A stretch of DNA of 64,000 nt from contig CM041298.1 of NCBI GenBank assembly GCA_023052935.1, positions 1,736,001-1,800,000 on the forward strand, in the 5' to 3' direction. The notes below the pieces were generated by a model that saw only the letters and a program-made list of their open reading frames with translations, was not told where the DNA came from and ran no database searches. This stretch comes from Piezodorus guildinii (lineage: Eukaryota; Arthropoda; Insecta; Hemiptera; Pentatomidae). The position numbers and the translations under genes were made by a program. Shown here piece after piece: positions 8,500 through 18,351 of this stretch (within the stretch, counting starts at the first letter, position 1; each line of letters starts with the position of its first letter).

Positions 8500-10258
8500 T
8501 CAATAAAAATAATGAACTATGTTTTTTTTTTTCGTATTTACGAAATAGAGGGTACATTAGAGAATAAAATTGAACAGTCGGCACAAATTTAAGCCAGTTC
8601 GAGATTATTTCAACTAGAATAAAACCTAAAAGATATTAAATGAGGAAGATGGTTGGGGGTGCGGTCATAAATTAAAACCACACAATTAAAAATAAGAGTT
8701 ATTTTTATTATGTGCCGACGTTTCGGCCTACAATGTGGGCCTTCATCAGGGCTAAAAGAAACAAGATAACAACCAATGTAATTAGACTTAATAATGCGTT
8801 AGGTATATAATAATAATATGACAGTAATAAATTATGGGAACATAAATAATATTAAATGTAAAATGATAATAAGATGACAATTATAAAGTATGGAAATAAG
8901 GTGACAGTTATAAAGTATGGAAATAAACAAAATTAAGATGATAGTTATAAAGTATGGAAGTAGACATAATTGAGATGATATATTGTAATGAGAATATATA
9001 AATAGAGACTCAGTAAATAAAAAAAAAAATGATAAGGAAAAATAGTGAACAATTAAAATTTTAATATTAACAATTATGAGTTGATATATGACGGTAATAT
9101 ATTAAAAACATAGTTAAGAGTATAGGTAAATATAAAAAAAAATAGTCATTACAAAAGAAAACAGTATGAATAAAAAATATAATAATTTAAATTTTAAAAT
9201 AATGTAATATTAAACTAATAATTATATGTCAGGATATGTAATGGAGAAATATATGAGTATGGAAAGGGGGAGAAAGAAATGGGCGATGAAAAAAAGACCC
9301 TTATAAATAAGAAAAAATACTTACATGACGTGCAAGCGTTGCCTACGAAGTGATGTTTCTCAGTTTAAAAAACGCTCATTGCGTGGAACGGAAAATATGA
9401 GAACTAGAATGTTTTTTTTCCTAACGGACATTCTAGTTCTCATATTTTAATAATATATAATATTTAAAATTTTAATTGTTCACATATTTTTCCTTTATCA
9501 ATTTTTTTTTCATTTACTGAGTCTCTATTTATATATTCTCATTACAATATTATCATCTCAATTATGTCTACTTCCATACTTTATAACTATCATCTTAATT
9601 TTGTTTATTTCCATACTTTATAACTGTCACCTTATTTCCATACTTTATAATTGTCATCTTATTATCATTTTACATTTAATATTATTTATGTTCCCATAAT
9701 TTATTACTGTCATATTATTATTATATACCTAACGCATTATTAAGTCTAATTACATTGGTTGTTATCTTGTTTCTTTTAGCCCTGATGAAGGCCCACATTG
9801 TAGGCCGAAACGTCGGCACATAATAAAAATAACTCTTATTTTTAATTGTGTGGTTTTAATTTATGACCGCACCCCCAACCATCTTCCTCATCTAATTTCT
9901 CTACGGTCAACAAAACTCCATCATTATAAAAGATATTAAACTCATTAAATTTTACATCGATGTAGCCAGTTTAGTCAAAATCGTTTGAGCCGTTTTTGAG
10001 AAAATCGTTAAAAAGTGCTTGTTATGAATTGGTTCTTCTGGTACGCCGTTTTTGATGAAAAAGTTGGTTTAACATCTTAGGTGTATAGTTGTATTAAATA
10101 TGAAGTTTCAGCTTCGTACGACGTCGTTTTCGTGCTAGACTTACAGATATACACACACACTTTTTGAGCGCCTTGGTTATTTGGACTCTACAACGTGTAT
10201 TTACAATCGCCATATTTTCCTTTGCTATTTATCTCATATTTAGGTAAATAAAAGTAAA
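8500..10258 (+). mobile_element. Family H element interrupted by a Penelope-type insertion
   Basis: H sequence runs from about 8500 to 8640 and resumes at 9928-10258. The resumed part carries the conserved block with 'attaaattttacatcgatgt', a CA tract near 10150 and a 3' end of the older hairpin type ending 'aaataaaagtaa'. The inserted 1287 bp is flanked by a 13-bp duplication of H sequence, AAAAGATATTAAA. Confidence 0.6.
8641..9927. mobile_element. Penelope-type insertion with ~425-bp inverted arms
   Basis: The insertion has a 13-bp target duplication (AAAAGATATTAAA at 8628-8640 and 9928-9940). Arms 8641-9062 and 9465-9890 are near-perfect inverted copies, with a 37-bp extension on the right beyond the arm. 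Each arm carries the CTGATGA...GAAACGTCGG motif (8715-8750 minus, 9781-9817 plus). Penelope-like retroelements are known for inverted or tandem terminal repeats, variable target duplications and hammerhead motifs. The 400-bp centre holds a second small hairpin (9391-9449) and no RT frame, so this is non-autonomous or truncated. An alternative is a fold-back DNA transposon, but the long AT target duplication fits less well. Confidence 0.6.
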
Positions 10259-10393
10259 AATATAACAAAGCCAAATGAAAAAGTTTTAACAAAGCAAACA
10301 ATTATAATATGCACCTTATCAAGACATTTTGTTTTCAAGTGTAAGAACTACGTTTTTAGTAATGAAACTACATTTATCATAAATTGTTATAAT

Positions 10394-10596
10394 AAAACAT
10401 ATCATCTTCATAACATTAATGAAGGACAGCTTAATATACAAGTTGAACAAATTTCATGACCAACTAAAGGATAAAAGAGTTTTTATTTATTTATGTAATT
10501 TTTGTTTTTAAAATATTAAGAGCACCAATATGCACGTATAATATCCCGTTGGAAAGAGGAATATTTCAGAAAAAATATTATCTGATAAAAAAAGTT
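10394..10596 (-). repeat. Family H interior fragment
   Basis: Reverse-oriented H interior: 'ccaactaaaggataaaagag', 'atatcccgttggaaagagg' and 'aaaaaatattatctgataa'. It is interrupted or ended by the SINE at 10597. Confidence 0.5.
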
Positions 10597-10872
10597 GTTT
10601 GTTGGTTTATTTATTTAATGTCTCAATATTCTGGTATGGCTAATCGGACGATGCTACAGTTGGAGCCCTAAATTTTGCCTATCCAGGTTTAATTAGGATA
10701 GGAATCTTTAACGAGTACCTGACATCGCACAGGCTCGGGACCACCTTTCAACGTCCCTTCCGAAGGGATTTTTTTACTCCCATTAAAAATCTCAACACCA
10801 CTTGCTGGTTCGAACGTGTGAAATTTGGCATAGAATGGTGTTATGCTAGCCACCCTGCTACAGGTAATCCCC
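10597..10872 (-). mobile_element. SINE1, near full length, minus strand
   Basis: The tail ('ggtttatttatttaatg' on the plus strand) is on the left and the tRNA-like head ('atgctagccaccctgctaca') on the right. The body carries 'ggctaatcggacgatgctac', 'atccaggtttaattaggata' and 'cgcacaggctcgggacc'. The B box is damaged ('ggttcgaacgtgtg'). A 20-bp scrap of jockey sequence ('atggcctcgagacctt') follows at 10876. Confidence 0.75.
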
Positions 10873-10904
10873 CAACGATGGCCTCGAGACCTTGATGTAT
10901 TAAC

Positions 10905-11010
10905 TAATGAATGAATGAATGAGTGAATAAAGCCTTTATTGCAAGGATAACATTTAAATTATAATATTTACTTTTTAGTTCTTATATAATTGATAAAAAT
11001 ATAATGCTAA
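10905..11010 (-). mobile_element. LINE 3' tail fragment with (TTCA)n
   Basis: ATGAATGAATGAATGAGTGA followed by 'ataaagcctttattgc' is a reversed LINE 3' end with a tetranucleotide tail. It directly precedes a second such end at 11011. Confidence 0.45.
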
Positions 11011-12124
11011 ATGAATGAATGAATGAATAACTTTATTTGCTTTCGGACTAACCCCGATACAAATAGAGCTGGCTACATAACAAATATAGAATAAAAAACA
11101 TACTACAATAAAAGAGTTAGCAAGACACTAATTCACTACGTTATCAGCTCTAGGTACATTGTATTACAATAAAACTTATAACAAAATAACTCAATTACAA
11201 TATATGAATAATATAATAGTTTACAATATAATAAATATATAAATATATGTTTTACATAATATGGCGAAACACGATAAATAATATGATACAGTTAACAAAC
11301 ATGTTTATTCATTTATTATAAATGATCTAATAAACAAACAGTCTATATTAGAAATAGAAAACCCGGCTATTTTTCAGTTAGAGATGCACAAAACAATGAT
11401 ACTGTTTACAAATCATATGGAGACAATAGATATAATGCTAAGTGAAAAATAATAATAATGCATATACTTGTTAAATGAAAAAAACAAAACAAAACTATAT
11501 AATTAATGTTCTTTAGTTGCTTAAGATATTTACAATATGTTATCCCTACAGGCCTCTCCTTACGGAGGTGATGGTCTAACTTCCCCGGTGACCAAACCTA
11601 TTGGGAAGTGGAGTTGGCCATTTCTTTCCAAAGGTTCTTCCATTTATCCTTATCTCTCGCTGTTCGCATCCAATTAGTTCCGACAGCTTCAGGATATCTC
11701 TCCATCGTCTACATTGTCGACCCCTTCTTCTCTTCAGGTTGTAAGGAATCCATTCAGTGACACTCAGCGACCATCTTCCATCTTGATTCCTGGCCAGATG
11801 ACCGGCCCATCTCCATTTAATTTTCCTTATTATTTCTTTGATGTCGCCTATCCCAGATTCCTTACGTATAGTAAGGCTTTTGATTTTGTCTCTCTTCCTG
11901 TAGTGCAACATGCTTCTTAGGATAGAGTTTTGCTATACCCTTAACCTGGATTCCTCCTTCTTTGTCAATGCCCATGTTTGACACCCATATGTAATTGAAT
12001 GGAGAACGCAGCTTTCAAACATTACTTTCTTAGCTTCAAAACTAAAGTTTCCCTTCATTACTTCTTTTAGGAGCCAGTATTTTTTCCATCCCATCGTTAT
12101 TCTTCTTTGCACTTCTTTTGCCAT
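11011..12124 (-). mobile_element. RTE-type LINE, 3' half
   Basis: Read on the minus strand, an RT C-terminal domain (12124 to 11576) is followed by a 3' UTR of about 560 bp and a tail of TTCA repeats at 11011-11028. The upstream part of the RT and the endonuclease are missing, a typical 5' truncation. The left neighbour is another (TTCA)n-tailed end. Confidence 0.65.
11576..12124 (-). pseudogene. RTE-like reverse transcriptase C-terminal region
   Basis: Two frames separated by one frameshift near 11920 encode the thumb and C-terminus of an RTE/BovB-like RT. The first has AKEVQRRITMGWKKYWLLKE, KVMFESCVLHSITYGCQTWA and LTKKEESRLRV. The second has MLHYRKRDKIKSLTIRKESG, then IKWRWAGHLARNQDGRWSLS, then RRRGRQCRRWRD. 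The R-W-AGHLAR motif and the R/K-rich G-R-RW segment are characteristic. The catalytic YADD motif lies upstream and is absent. The element is dead. Confidence 0.7.
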
Positions 12125-12202
12125 TCGGTTGTGAAAAGATACGAGCTGTCCGAGGTGGACGAATTCGCTACATTATAATCTCTTATTTCCTTCTTTGTGC
12201 TA

Positions 12203-12255
12203 TTCGTCTTATTTTAACTAATACAGTTGTAAATTTCAATAAATAAACAAAATAA
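12203..12255 (+). repeat. Jockey LINE 3'-end scrap
   Basis: 'taatacagttgtaaatttca' followed by 'ataaataaac' is the 3' terminus common to the jockey copies of this window, detached from its coding part. Confidence 0.5.
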
Positions 12256-12368
12256 AAAGAAAAATGTATGTGTGCAATGAGATAGCGATTTTTGTAAGAA
12301 GCCAAGGCTTGACAAATATATTTCGTTAAGATAACATAAAATACTTTCCCAACGACATCTCTTGGACT

Positions 12369-12403
12369 CCCAGGGGTGTGCGAACCACCAGTTGACAACC
12401 ACT
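12369..12403 (-). repeat. hAT-type terminal inverted repeat, solitary
   Basis: On the minus strand it reads CAGTGGTTGTCAACTGGTGG then TTCGCACACCCCTGGG, close to the well-known CAGTGGTTCTCAAACTGGTGG end of Charlie-like hAT transposons. No body or partner end is found to the left. At 12729 a second CAGTG... end points the other way. The intervening 12404-12728 is GC-richer with no recognised content. Confidence 0.45.
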
Positions 12404-12856
12404 GTACTAGACCACATCGCTCCCTCAGGCTACCTTAACACAACATGCTTCCGTTACAGGATTCGCCGCATGTTACCTTGCCTAAGTTTGACGCGCCAAG
12501 TTCTCACTAGAGGTACACGGGTTCCGGGGAGATTAAATATTTCTCCAGAAGAGGAAGTTGATGCGGTGGGGTGCATAATGTACAAGACCTGCCATCTTGA
12601 ACGATATGGGAGCTTTCTTCTTCTCCAGGAAGAGAGAGAATAAGAAACAGTGAAGGGAGATGTGAAGAGATTATTAATGGAAGTCTAGAACTAACTTCAT
12701 GATATCTCACGTGTGGGACGGTCTAGAGCAGTGCTTCCCCCCACAAACAATTTCGCTGAACCCTTCATACAATCATTCAATAGTAGAGACTCCCACAATC
12801 CTAAATATTTTCTATATATTTAGATTTTTAGTGGTCGATACTGTATTAATTTTTTT

Positions 12857-13225
12857 TTAATGTAAAAATCTTTATTCTGGGACCAATTCCACTTAAAACA
12901 AGAACAATGAAAACAAAAAATTGCCTATTTACCAGTTATTTACTTTTAAATAAAAAAAAACAACAAATTGAATATGTATAAATACATATCTTTGCATAGT
13001 TATATACTCTAGGAGCAGGCACTTATATATACACATATTTCTACTACAGATACCTAACTTATAATTACAATGAAACGGAAGATTGAGATTCAAATAGGTA
13101 ATGGAAGAGTTGATGTTTGAAAGAAGATAGGCGGTTTTACGGATAGAGATAGGCAAGGAATTTCAAAATAATGAGGAGCGAGTGAGAAAAGATTTGTGAA
13201 AGGACGCAGTTCTATGTGATGGGGT
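12857..13225 (-). mobile_element. CR1-like LINE 3' fragment
   Basis: It begins at its 3' end with 'tttattctgggaccaattcc' (plus strand), matching the ends at 2795, 23790 and 30166. In the minus frames, pieces such as LPISIRKTAYLLS and SFKHQLFHYL (frameshifted) correspond to the WNSLP...SFKxxL C-terminus. It is heavily decayed. Confidence 0.5.
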
Positions 13226-13305
13226 GTAAATATTGATTGATTGGGTTCTGGTGTTTAACGAATGTATATTTCATATGGATAAATCTACTAATAATGTACC
13301 GTCTT

Positions 13306-13770
13306 TCATCTTTTTTATGTTGTTGACCTCTCCTGCTAAAATAATTTTATTTTGGATTCCCAGTCATTCCGGAATATCAGGGAATGAGGAAGTCGACAGA
13401 GCAGCAACAGAGGCATATTCACTAGAAGAAATAACGCCCTCTTTTATTTCATCATCTGAGCTGTTTCGGCCAATAAACGCGAAGATCATAGCCGAATGTC
13501 AACAGTCTTGTACTGAAAAAAAAAAATAATAAATTGAAAAATGTCTAACCGACCATCAGCACCTGGGTCTCATCATCAAGAAAGTGCAGACGTGAGGAGG
13601 TAGTTATCGCCCGCCTGAGGAAAGGACACTGCCGTCTCACTCATGAGCACCTCATGGTACGAAGGTTACCGTATCGATGTCAACTGTGTAAAGTGACTCT
13701 CACAGTAAGTTATATTTTTGAAGAGTGTCCTCGTTACAGTAGGGAATTGGTAAAATGTAGCGTACCACGT
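13306..13770 (+). pseudogene. LINE RNase H domain and Cys/His tail
   Basis: The first frame gives IILFWIPSHSGISGNEEVDR, the RNase H motif with the catalytic Asp region, followed by AATEAYSLEEITPSF. After a stop and frameshift near 13520 the frame resumes with REEVVIARLRKGHCRLTHEH, LPYRCQLCKVTLTVSYIFEE and CPRYSRELVKCSVPRK. That tail is the usual extension after RNase H (HLM...P.C..C...TV.HI..ECP.Y). One histidine of the classical V-H-I is a tyrosine here. After the hAT insertion, 17078 onward adds VCEALSDSSGYFTHFL. Confidence 0.7.
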
Positions 13771-14397
13771 AAATAGGGATTGCAATCCGGTGTCATTTCC
13801 AGTCCGGCCGGATCCGGTTCCAAATTTCATTAATCCGGCCGGATCCGGATGGTATGACTAAATCAGGTTGATTTTCACTTTTCGGTCCAAGATGAACAGT
13901 TAGTATGTTATTCGAATATAATTTTACTCATAATAGGAAGTTTATAAAATAAAAGTTATGTTAGGATTAGATATGGAGCAAAAAAATTAAAGTTTAGTAG
14001 TTTAGGTAACTAGTAAAATTTTAATGGCTATTAAAACAGTCGGCTATTGATTACAATTTGCTGAAAATAAGGACTATTTATTTTGTACCACCCTTTTTCC
14101 AAAATCCAAATTGATTTTTGATAATATATACTAAAGTTATTAGTACTTACGTACTATTTAAAAAACAAATATTGTTAGTAGAATAATTTAAAGATTTATA
14201 CTCATATTACAAACTCATTATTGTGATAATTATGCCACTCATCAGACATATTCATCAAAATATGATTGTGCCCATCATTAATGTAAGAGGAGTTGCGCCC
14301 AGACCGGCAGTGTAGTAACATCGTCTCCGTACCGATTGATCTTAGAATTCGTTTGTGAAGCCGTTTCGAAATAAGAATTAGTATACGCGGAAATATA

Positions 14398-15549
14398 GTG
14401 TTTCAGAGTATTTCTGTGAATTTTGAAGAAAATCGGACGACGGATACCTCCGTGGTGATTGCGAAACTATTTGCTAATTTTTGGCTTCACCTGGTGTTAT
14501 CTGGAGCGGGCCTGAACAGGATAGCCCCCACCCGAGATCTGTTAGCCGTCTCTTATCTGGTCTCTTATCTAGCAAGGTCAGTGGCAGTACTGTTTATTTA
14601 CTTGTCAAACCTATTGGCTCGTAAATATATGAATAGAAAAAAAGAGCTTAATGAAGGTATCTCTTCACCAAAATCTGTAGATTCAACGAAAAGAAAACGG
14701 ATTATAAATTCCCCTGAAGAAATAAAAAATAAAAAAGTTCAGACTGAAACAATAGAAGCCATGGAAATAGAAAAAATGATGGAACGGTTTAATAAAATGT
14801 TAGACGTTAAATTTAAATCTCTAAAAAAAGATATACCATCAAAAGAAGATTTTAAATTGTTAGAAAATAAATTACTAATAGAAAATGAAGAGTTAAGAAA
14901 AGAAATCAAAACATTAAAAGAAAAAGAGAAACATATGAGTAATATTATTGAGAATTTGATTAATAAAAATAAAATGAAAAACCTCATTTTCAGGGGTCTA
15001 AGAGGAAGTAAGGAAGATATTCCAAAAACTATCAAGACTTTATGCGACCAAGTGCTTAGTGTAAATAATGTCACAATTAATAATGCTTTTAAAATCAAGA
15101 ATAACACGCAAAAAAACATAGTTCTAGCAGAATTCGATAACGAAAAAATTATATGGGATATTCTGAAAAATTCAAGGAAGTTAAAAGGCAGTGGGATCTT
15201 TATACACATGGATCTTTCTGGAAGAACTAGGAAGAGAAGAAGGTGCCTATGGAGGATAAAGGAAAAAATTATACAAGTGGATAAGAGCGCTGTTGTCCAA
15301 ATTAGAGATTTCTACCTTTTATTTAAAAACAAAAGGTTCTTCTGGGACTTTGATGAGGGTCTTAAATGTGATGGAAAAGATGGAATAAGGATTCTGGAAG
15401 AAATAATGGGAACTACATTTTCCGAAGAAGTGATGAAGAGCATGAAAGCAGTTCTTGAAGAGGATCTCCGTAGCGGCGAGGCGGCCCCCGATAACAGTCA
15501 ACCTTCTACCTCCAGTGCTAGTTCAAAAAATGAAGGAAAGTTAGTGTAA
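14398..15549 (+). CDS. LINE ORF1 protein (coiled coil and RRM-like)
   Basis: The product would be an RNA-binding chaperone that packages LINE RNA. The 383-codon frame is uninterrupted. Residues 1-77 are hydrophobic and poor in charge, so translation may instead begin at Met78 (14629; MNRKKELNEG). Residues about 118-190 are a strongly charged heptad-like region (EKMMERFNKMLDVKFKSL, ENKLLIENEELRKEIKTL), a likely coiled coil for oligomerisation. Residues about 194-275 look like an L1-type RRM: KMKNLIFRGLRGSKEDIP, then KNIVLAEFDNEKIIWDILKN and KLKGSGIFIHMDLSGRTRKR. A basic C-terminal domain and a Ser-rich tail follow. The endonuclease frame begins shortly after the stop. It is the second longest open frame in the window. 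Confidence 0.75.
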   Translation: MFQSISVNFEENRTTDTSVVIAKLFANFWLHLVLSGAGLNRIAPTRDLLAVSYLVSYLARSVAVLFIYLSNLLARKYMNRKKELNEGISSPKSVDSTKRKRIINSPEEIKNKKVQTETIEAMEIEKMMERFNKMLDVKFKSLKKDIPSKEDFKLLENKLLIENEELRKEIKTLKEKEKHMSNIIENLINKNKMKNLIFRGLRGSKEDIPKTIKTLCDQVLSVNNVTINNAFKIKNNTQKNIVLAEFDNEKIIWDILKNSRKLKGSGIFIHMDLSGRTRKRRRCLWRIKEKIIQVDKSAVVQIRDFYLLFKNKRFFWDFDEGLKCDGKDGIRILEEIMGTTFSEEVMKSMKAVLEEDLRSGEAAPDNSQPSTSSASSKNEGKLV

Positions 15550-15579
15550 AAAATGGTATAAGTGAGAGTGATAAAGCTA

Positions 15580-16185
15580 TTATTAATAATTTAGGTGAGA
15601 TAAATATTTCATTTTATAATATAAGGGGAATTAAATCTAAAGAAAATGTTTTTGTTTTTTTTAATTTGTCAAAAATTTCGATATTTTTTGTTGGTAGAGA
15701 CATTTTTAGTATAAGAAAATGTTTTATTTTATAAACAAAAATTTTTAGATTTCGAATTGAAGTTTATAGATGCTAAAAAGGGAGGGATAATGGGAAGAAC
15801 CAGTGGGGGATATCTATCTATATGGCGCTTTAATAAAACAAAATTCAATAAAAATCAAGCTGAATACTGTATTATTCAAAACAAAATTTGTATTAAGTTA
15901 AAAATTAATGAAAAAATAATATATCTGGTTCCGATCTATTTAAATTCCAGTAATTGGAATAGTGAATTTGATGAAGTAATAGAATTAATTGAATTGACTA
16001 GAAATTATGATGTTGTTCTTATCGGTGACTGAAATGCTCACACTGGAAAATTGAAAATATGTCCTAATGGAATTTTAGAGGGAACAAACTTAACAACTGA
16101 AATCAGAAATTCAAAAGACGGTAAAATAGATGAAAGAGGAATTAAAGTCGCGGAATTTTGTGAAGATAAAATACAGAAATTTTTT
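15580..16185 (+). pseudogene. LINE ORF2 N-terminus: APE-type endonuclease, broken
   Basis: Fragments of an apurinic-endonuclease domain: INISFYNIRGIKSKENV near the start, then after a frameshift KKGGIMGRTSGGYLSIWRFN and YLVPIYLNSSNWNSEFDEVI. Next comes VLIGD-stop-NAHTG, where a TGA at 16030 interrupts the conserved GDxNAH motif that holds catalytic Asp and Asn. The frame continues as KDGKIDERGIKVAEFCEDKI and ends at an internal deletion near 16190. No RT follows. It is inactive. Confidence 0.7.
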
Positions 16186-17354
16186 TTAGTGCAGCATTTT
16201 AATTATTAAATTTTTACAATAAATAAAAATAAATCATAACATTACAAAAAAAATATGTATAAATTATTATCAAAACTGAAAAAAAAAAAAGAAAAGAAAA
16301 AGGGGCAACTCGACAGACGGCTTAACGCCATTGTCTTGTGGGCTTTGATCTCAAAAAAATGTATATATATGTTATTACTATTTTGTATATTATGTAAATA
16401 AAGCATTTATTCATTCATTCATTCAATGTAAGAGTTTTTCTAATTTTTAGCATTCTCAAATAATTTAAAATTATTCTTATCACAATTCCCATCTGAGTTA
16501 ATTACGCAAGGATAATTATATAGGATTTTATAAAGTAAATTAATAAATTAATTGAGCTATCTGAGAAAGTGAAGTATAGGAAGACGCGAGCAGTAACGTA
16601 GCTCAGTCTTTCTAGATTTCAATAGATTTGTAAGCAGTTTATCATATAATTCAGTACACATGAATGAGTCAGCACTTGAGTGAGCAATTTCTCTAAAAAA
16701 AATTAGAGTTGTTTCAAAAGTTCCTCTACAGACAACTTATAGGATGCTATAGCTCGCGTATATCCAAGATAATAATATCTGTTAACTTTAGGTGAAGCAC
16801 CGACAAAACAAAAGCTCATGTACTGTCTCGTGAAAGACAAACGAATGATGCTGGACTGAACTGACGACGTGATGTAATTTGGCGTCGAACGACACCACCA
16901 TACATGTACACCAAATGTAACGCATTTAAAGTACTTTTTTTTATTAAACTGCACTATTTTTGGCTAAAAATTGCTATAATCGGATCCGGTTACCGGATCC
17001 GGTATATTATTGTCGGATCCGGTTAACGTATAATGATGCCGGATCCGGTTTTCCAGATTGCAATCCCTACACGTAAAGTCTGTGAGGCATTGAGCGATAG
17101 TTCAGGCTACTTTACGCACTTTTTGATATTTAACTCACACTTTTTATTTTTTTATTTATTTTTTTTTTATATATTTTTATTTTTACCTCTTGTTGCCAAT
17201 TATTATATTTGCATTTCCGATTAAATTATAATGTTTATTGTTCCTATTATTCTATTTTACTCTGCTACTATTGATTTCGTCCTATTAAAATCTAATGGGC
17301 AATAATAACCACTCGCAGTTTTTTTGCCCTTAAAACCAAAACAACAACAACAAC

Positions 17355-17711
17355 GAATGGATATCAGAGCGGAGGGTGAGGAGCTCAGTTATGAAGGAAG
17401 GTTTTCTATTTTTTAATGTTTGGAATCGGTAGGAATCATGGAAATATTGCCGTCCAACAGAAGGATAAAGCTACTTTTACTCAGTATAATAAGCAGAAAT
17501 ATGGTCACGTCTACGGGCTCCAAAAAAAAATCTTATAAAACTATTCATTAGACGTTTTAATTTTGTTTCCAGTTGATCGCTAAGTCCTTCTTAGCCCTCA
17601 GGCAACCGTAGTCGATATTGGGGAATATAACAAAGTAAACAAGTAGATGACGGGTTTTTAAAATTTACGTAAACATTACGTACCGAAACTCTACAATCTA
17701 AAAATCACCCA
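17355..17711. other. Spacer, nothing recognised
   Basis: No coding, repeat or structural signal that I can support. Confidence 0.3.
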
Positions 17712-17749
17712 GGGATCACCTATAGCAGGGTGGCTAGCATATTACTGTA
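17712..17749 (+). repeat. SINE1 5' scrap
   Basis: 'gggatcacctatagcagggt' then 'ggctagcata' matches the first 38 bases of SINE1; the rest is absent. Confidence 0.5.
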
Positions 17750-17815
17750 TTTTATGTAATATTAGCAAATTACTGTATTTTTTTTATTTTCTTTAAAATA
17801 TCTGTATATTTTTTC

Positions 17816-17845
17816 TAATCAATATTTCTTTCGTTTCAGGTAAGT
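17816..17845 (+). promoter_or_regulatory. Candidate recursive (ratchet) splice site
   Basis: The order is CTAAT (branch-point-like), a pyrimidine tract TTTCTTTCGTTTCAG, then immediately GTAAGT. An acceptor fused to a regenerated donor, CAG|GTAAGT, is the consensus of zero-length exons used in recursive splicing of long introns, well studied in Drosophila. It lies in a stretch without recognised transposons. If used, it implies a plus-strand host gene whose intron spans this region. Confidence 0.4.
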
Positions 17846-17870
17846 GATCTGATTTTGGAGAACATATTTT
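17840..17870 (+). other. 31-nt exon-like segment after the ratchet site
   Basis: The 31 bases after the acceptor are open in the frame V-S-D-L-I-L-E-N-I-F and are followed by a second donor, GTAAGTTA, at 17871. A short exon directly downstream of a ratchet site is what exon-definition models of recursive splicing need. It could equally be a true 31-nt microexon or chance. Confidence 0.3.
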
Positions 17871-18162
17871 GTAAGTTACATTTTCATCATTGTTATTACA
17901 GTTGCTTATATTAGTCATGATAGTTTGTGATTGCTAATTTTTAAATTTTTTTCATACTTTGTCATATTGACGGAAATGTGGCAAAAAAAAAAAAAAAAAA
18001 TTGAATTAATAAAACTATACATCAAAGCCTTACCTAACAGTGTTGTATTTTCAGTAATTAGTTCAAGCTTTTTACTTGACATCAAATGAAATGGTCATAA
18101 AACAGACCAAGGCTGGAAAAGTGACCTGCTTTGCTATATTAATGCCTACACTTAAACATGCA

Positions 18163-18351
18163 GGTGTCACCTGTCGTGTAGTGGCTAGCATAATAGCATT
18201 ATATGGTCGTGTGTTCAAACCTGGCAGATAGTCATAGGATTTAGATAAAGAGTATAAAATCCTTTATTATGTCGTACTTCGGAGGGGACTTAACAACCGG
18301 GTCCCGAGCCGGTGTGATTTCAGGTCATCATTAAAGATCCGTATCTATTGG
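18163..18351 (+). mobile_element. SINE1, diverged copy
   Basis: It has a head 'tcacctgtcgtgtagtggct', B box 'gttcaaacctgg', and a body including 'ccttcg'-type and 'gggtcccgagccggtgtga' segments. It is 3'-truncated in 'aaagatccgtatct' and directly followed by a second SINE1. Confidence 0.65.

Larger units (their letters stand above)
14290..16424 (+). mobile_element. LINE with intact ORF1 and internal deletion
   Basis: The 10-bp duplication AATGTAAGAG flanks it (14280-14289 and 16425-16434). It keeps a 5' UTR of about 100 bp, ORF1, the start of the endonuclease gene and a 3' UTR ending in 'tttattcattcattcattc'. Near 16190 the endonuclease frame jumps to the 3' UTR, so the rest of ORF2 (all of RT) is gone. 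A copy with both true ends but an internal deletion differs from normal 5'-truncated LINEs. The clade is uncertain; the (ATTC)n tail resembles that of the RTE-type copy at 11011. Confidence 0.75.
13774..17069. mobile_element. Non-autonomous hAT transposon carrying a LINE
   Basis: The ends are TAGGGATTGCAATCCGG and the complement of TAGGGATTGCAATCTGG, one mismatch in 17. They are flanked by the 8-bp direct duplication CACGTAAA (13766-13773 and 17070-17077), which is the hAT hallmark. Subterminal clusters of GGATCCGG (at about 13800-13850 and 16980-17050) are the kind of repeats bound by hAT transposases. No hAT transposase is present. About 2.1 kb of the 3.3 kb is a LINE inserted with its own duplication. 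The residual hAT DNA is about 1.15 kb and non-coding. Confidence 0.85.
13233..17354 (+). mobile_element. I/Nimb-like LINE RNase H end, split by a hAT element
   Basis: Coding sequence runs from 13300 to 13773 and resumes after the hAT at 17070. After the coding part comes a 3' UTR with 'gggcaataataaccactcgc' and 'gcccttaaaacc', and a (CAA)n tail ending at about 17354. RNase H, a CCHC-like tail and a (CAA/TAA)n 3' end are features of I-clade and related LINEs. It is 5'-truncated and frameshifted. Confidence 0.65.

Noticed and set aside
12404..12728. Possible gene between two hAT-like ends
   Set aside because: The short frames on both strands overlap each other, have no motif and no splice sites.
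14739..15209. 156-codon frame on the minus strand
   Set aside because: Antisense shadow of the LINE ORF1; hydrophobic only because A-rich codons read as Phe/Leu/Ile in reverse.
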